Shown in pieces: positions 63,216-64,000 of a stretch of 64,000 nt of DNA. The translations under genes were made by a program, and so were the position numbers. Every line of letters begins with the position of its first letter. Within the stretch, counting starts at the first letter, position 1. The notes under the pieces were generated by a model. The model saw nothing but the letters and a program-made list of their open reading frames with translations, made no database searches and was not told the origin of the DNA. Origin of the DNA: PALSA-505 sp963762615 (GTDB lineage: Bacteria > Actinomycetota > Actinomycetes > Streptosporangiales > Streptosporangiaceae); assembly GCA_963762615.1 (NCBI GenBank), contig CAVXLG010000003.1:186001-250000 (forward strand), written 5' to 3'.

Positions 63216-64000
63216 GCCGTCCCCCAGGACGCCCGGCGGTCATCTTGGCCCCCTCCATCAGCGCGCAGAACTCGTCGAACAGGTAATCGGCTTCATGCGG
63301 GCCCGGCGCGGCCTCGGGATGGTACTGGACCCCGAACGCCGGCGCGTCGAGCAGCCGGACGCCCTCGACCACGCCGTCGTTGAGGTTCAGGTGGGACACG
63401 ACCGCGTACCCGTAGGGCGTATCGAACGGGACCAGCCGCCCGCGCGCGGCCGCCGGCGGCTCGTCGCCGGCCGCCGCGGCCGGGAGCTGCACGGCGAAAC
63501 CGTGGTTATGGCTGGTGATGTGCACCCGGCCGGTGCGCAGATCCATCACCGGCTGGTTGACCCCGCGGTGGCCGAACCGCAGCTTGTAGGTGGGCAGCCC
63601 CAGGGCCCGGCCCAGCAGCTGGCTGCCCAGGCAGATGCCGAAGACCGGGACGCCTGCCGCCAGCACCCCCCGCATCGCCTCGACCGCATAGCCGGCCGCC
63701 GCCGGATCGCCGGGGCCGTTGGAGAAGAACACGCCGTCGGGCGCGGCGGCGAGCACCTGGCCGGTGCCTGACCCGGCCGGCAGCACCCGCACCTCGCAGC
63801 CGCGCTGCGCCATCGCGCGCGGGGTGGATGCCTTGATCCCGAGGTCCACCGCGGCCACCCGGTAGCGCACCTTGATCCCGTCCGGGGGACTGACCGTGTA
63901 CGGCTCGGGCGTGCTGACCTCGCGGGCGAGGTCAGCTCCGGTCATGCCCGGGCTGGCCAGCACCCGCGGCAGCAGCTCGGCCGGGTCCGTGTGCTGCGTG
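63199..64000 (-). CDS. carA: Carbamoyl-phosphate synthase small subunit (5' end beyond window)
   Basis: The C-terminal ~265 residues of the glutamine amidotransferase subunit. AAVDLGIKASTPRAMAQRGC opens the class I glutaminase domain. The nucleophile is in VPVFGICLGSQLLGRALGLP, the HNHGFAVQLP segment follows, and the His/Glu pair is in FGVQYHPEAAPGPHEADYLF. The N-terminal domain lies right of position 64000. It overlaps the carB start by 17 bases. Confidence 0.95.
   Translation of the reverse strand, partial: TQHTDPAELLPRVLASPGMTGADLAREVSTPEPYTVSPPDGIKVRYRVAAVDLGIKASTPRAMAQRGCEVRVLPAGSGTGQVLAAAPDGVFFSNGPGDPAAAGYAVEAMRGVLAAGVPVFGICLGSQLLGRALGLPTYKLRFGHRGVNQPVMDLRTGRVHITSHNHGFAVQLPAAAAGDEPPAAARGRLVPFDTPYGYAVVSHLNLNDGVVEGVRLLDAPAFGVQYHPEAAPGPHEADYLFDEFCALMEGAKMTAGRPGGRHAAPR

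Overview
The window is GC-rich actinobacterial chromosome. GTG/TTG starts, ATGA/GTGA stop-start overlaps, an mIHF gene, an F420-type LLM oxidoreductase and the actinobacterial gene orders carAB-pyrKDF-mihF-gmk-rpoZ-coaBC-metK-priA-def-fmt-rsmB-rpe-rib and aroCKBQ-pepQ-efp-nusB all point that way. The layout suits Streptosporangiales or relatives, but I cannot fix the genus. No tRNA, rRNA, CRISPR array or intact insertion sequence was recognised.

Left part (1-6.8 kb): a less GC-rich accessory surface-polysaccharide module on the minus strand. It encodes a GT39-like membrane glycosyltransferase, a cellulose-synthase-like GT2 and two GH26 paralogues, linked by 4-base overlaps. The start of a second GT39-like gene leaves the left edge, and a near-identical leader precedes both modules. 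At 7.2-8.8 kb is a repeat-rich single-pass membrane protein gene. From 16.0 down to 8.8 kb runs aroC-aroK-aroB-aroQ-aroK2-LLM-pepQ-efp-nusB, with two shikimate kinase genes.

Middle (16-34.6 kb): two uncharacterised genes (one carrying a long Pro/Glu repeat linker), an S66 peptidase, a DUF2877 protein, an aldose epimerase-like protein and a MocA-like nucleotidyltransferase. These are followed by an HTH/NB-ARC/TPR regulator divergent from an SRPBCC gene, and then an operon for two very large secreted proteins, one FG-GAP-like and one RHS. An unusual 11-bp tandem repeat occurs both at the regulator/SRPBCC promoter region and upstream of the FG-GAP-RHS operon. That is the best candidate here for an undescribed system.

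Right part (34.6-64 kb): mostly housekeeping on the minus strand. It holds xdhC, hisG, an FMN-riboswitch-controlled ribE-ribBA-ribH operon, rpe, a drug-type ABC pair, a divergent P450 and DUF2786 gene, rsmB-fmt-def, priA, metK, coaBC, rpoZ, gmk, mihF, a TauE/SafE transporter, pyrF-pyrD-pyrK and carB-carA (carA is cut by the right edge).

Quality caveat: many genes between 0 and 34 kb, including nusB, aroC, aroB and aroQ, change reading frame once or more, as does carB, while nearly everything from 34.6 to 59.9 kb is intact. I read most of these as consensus indel errors. Each such gene is given from first start to final stop, with the frame changes noted.
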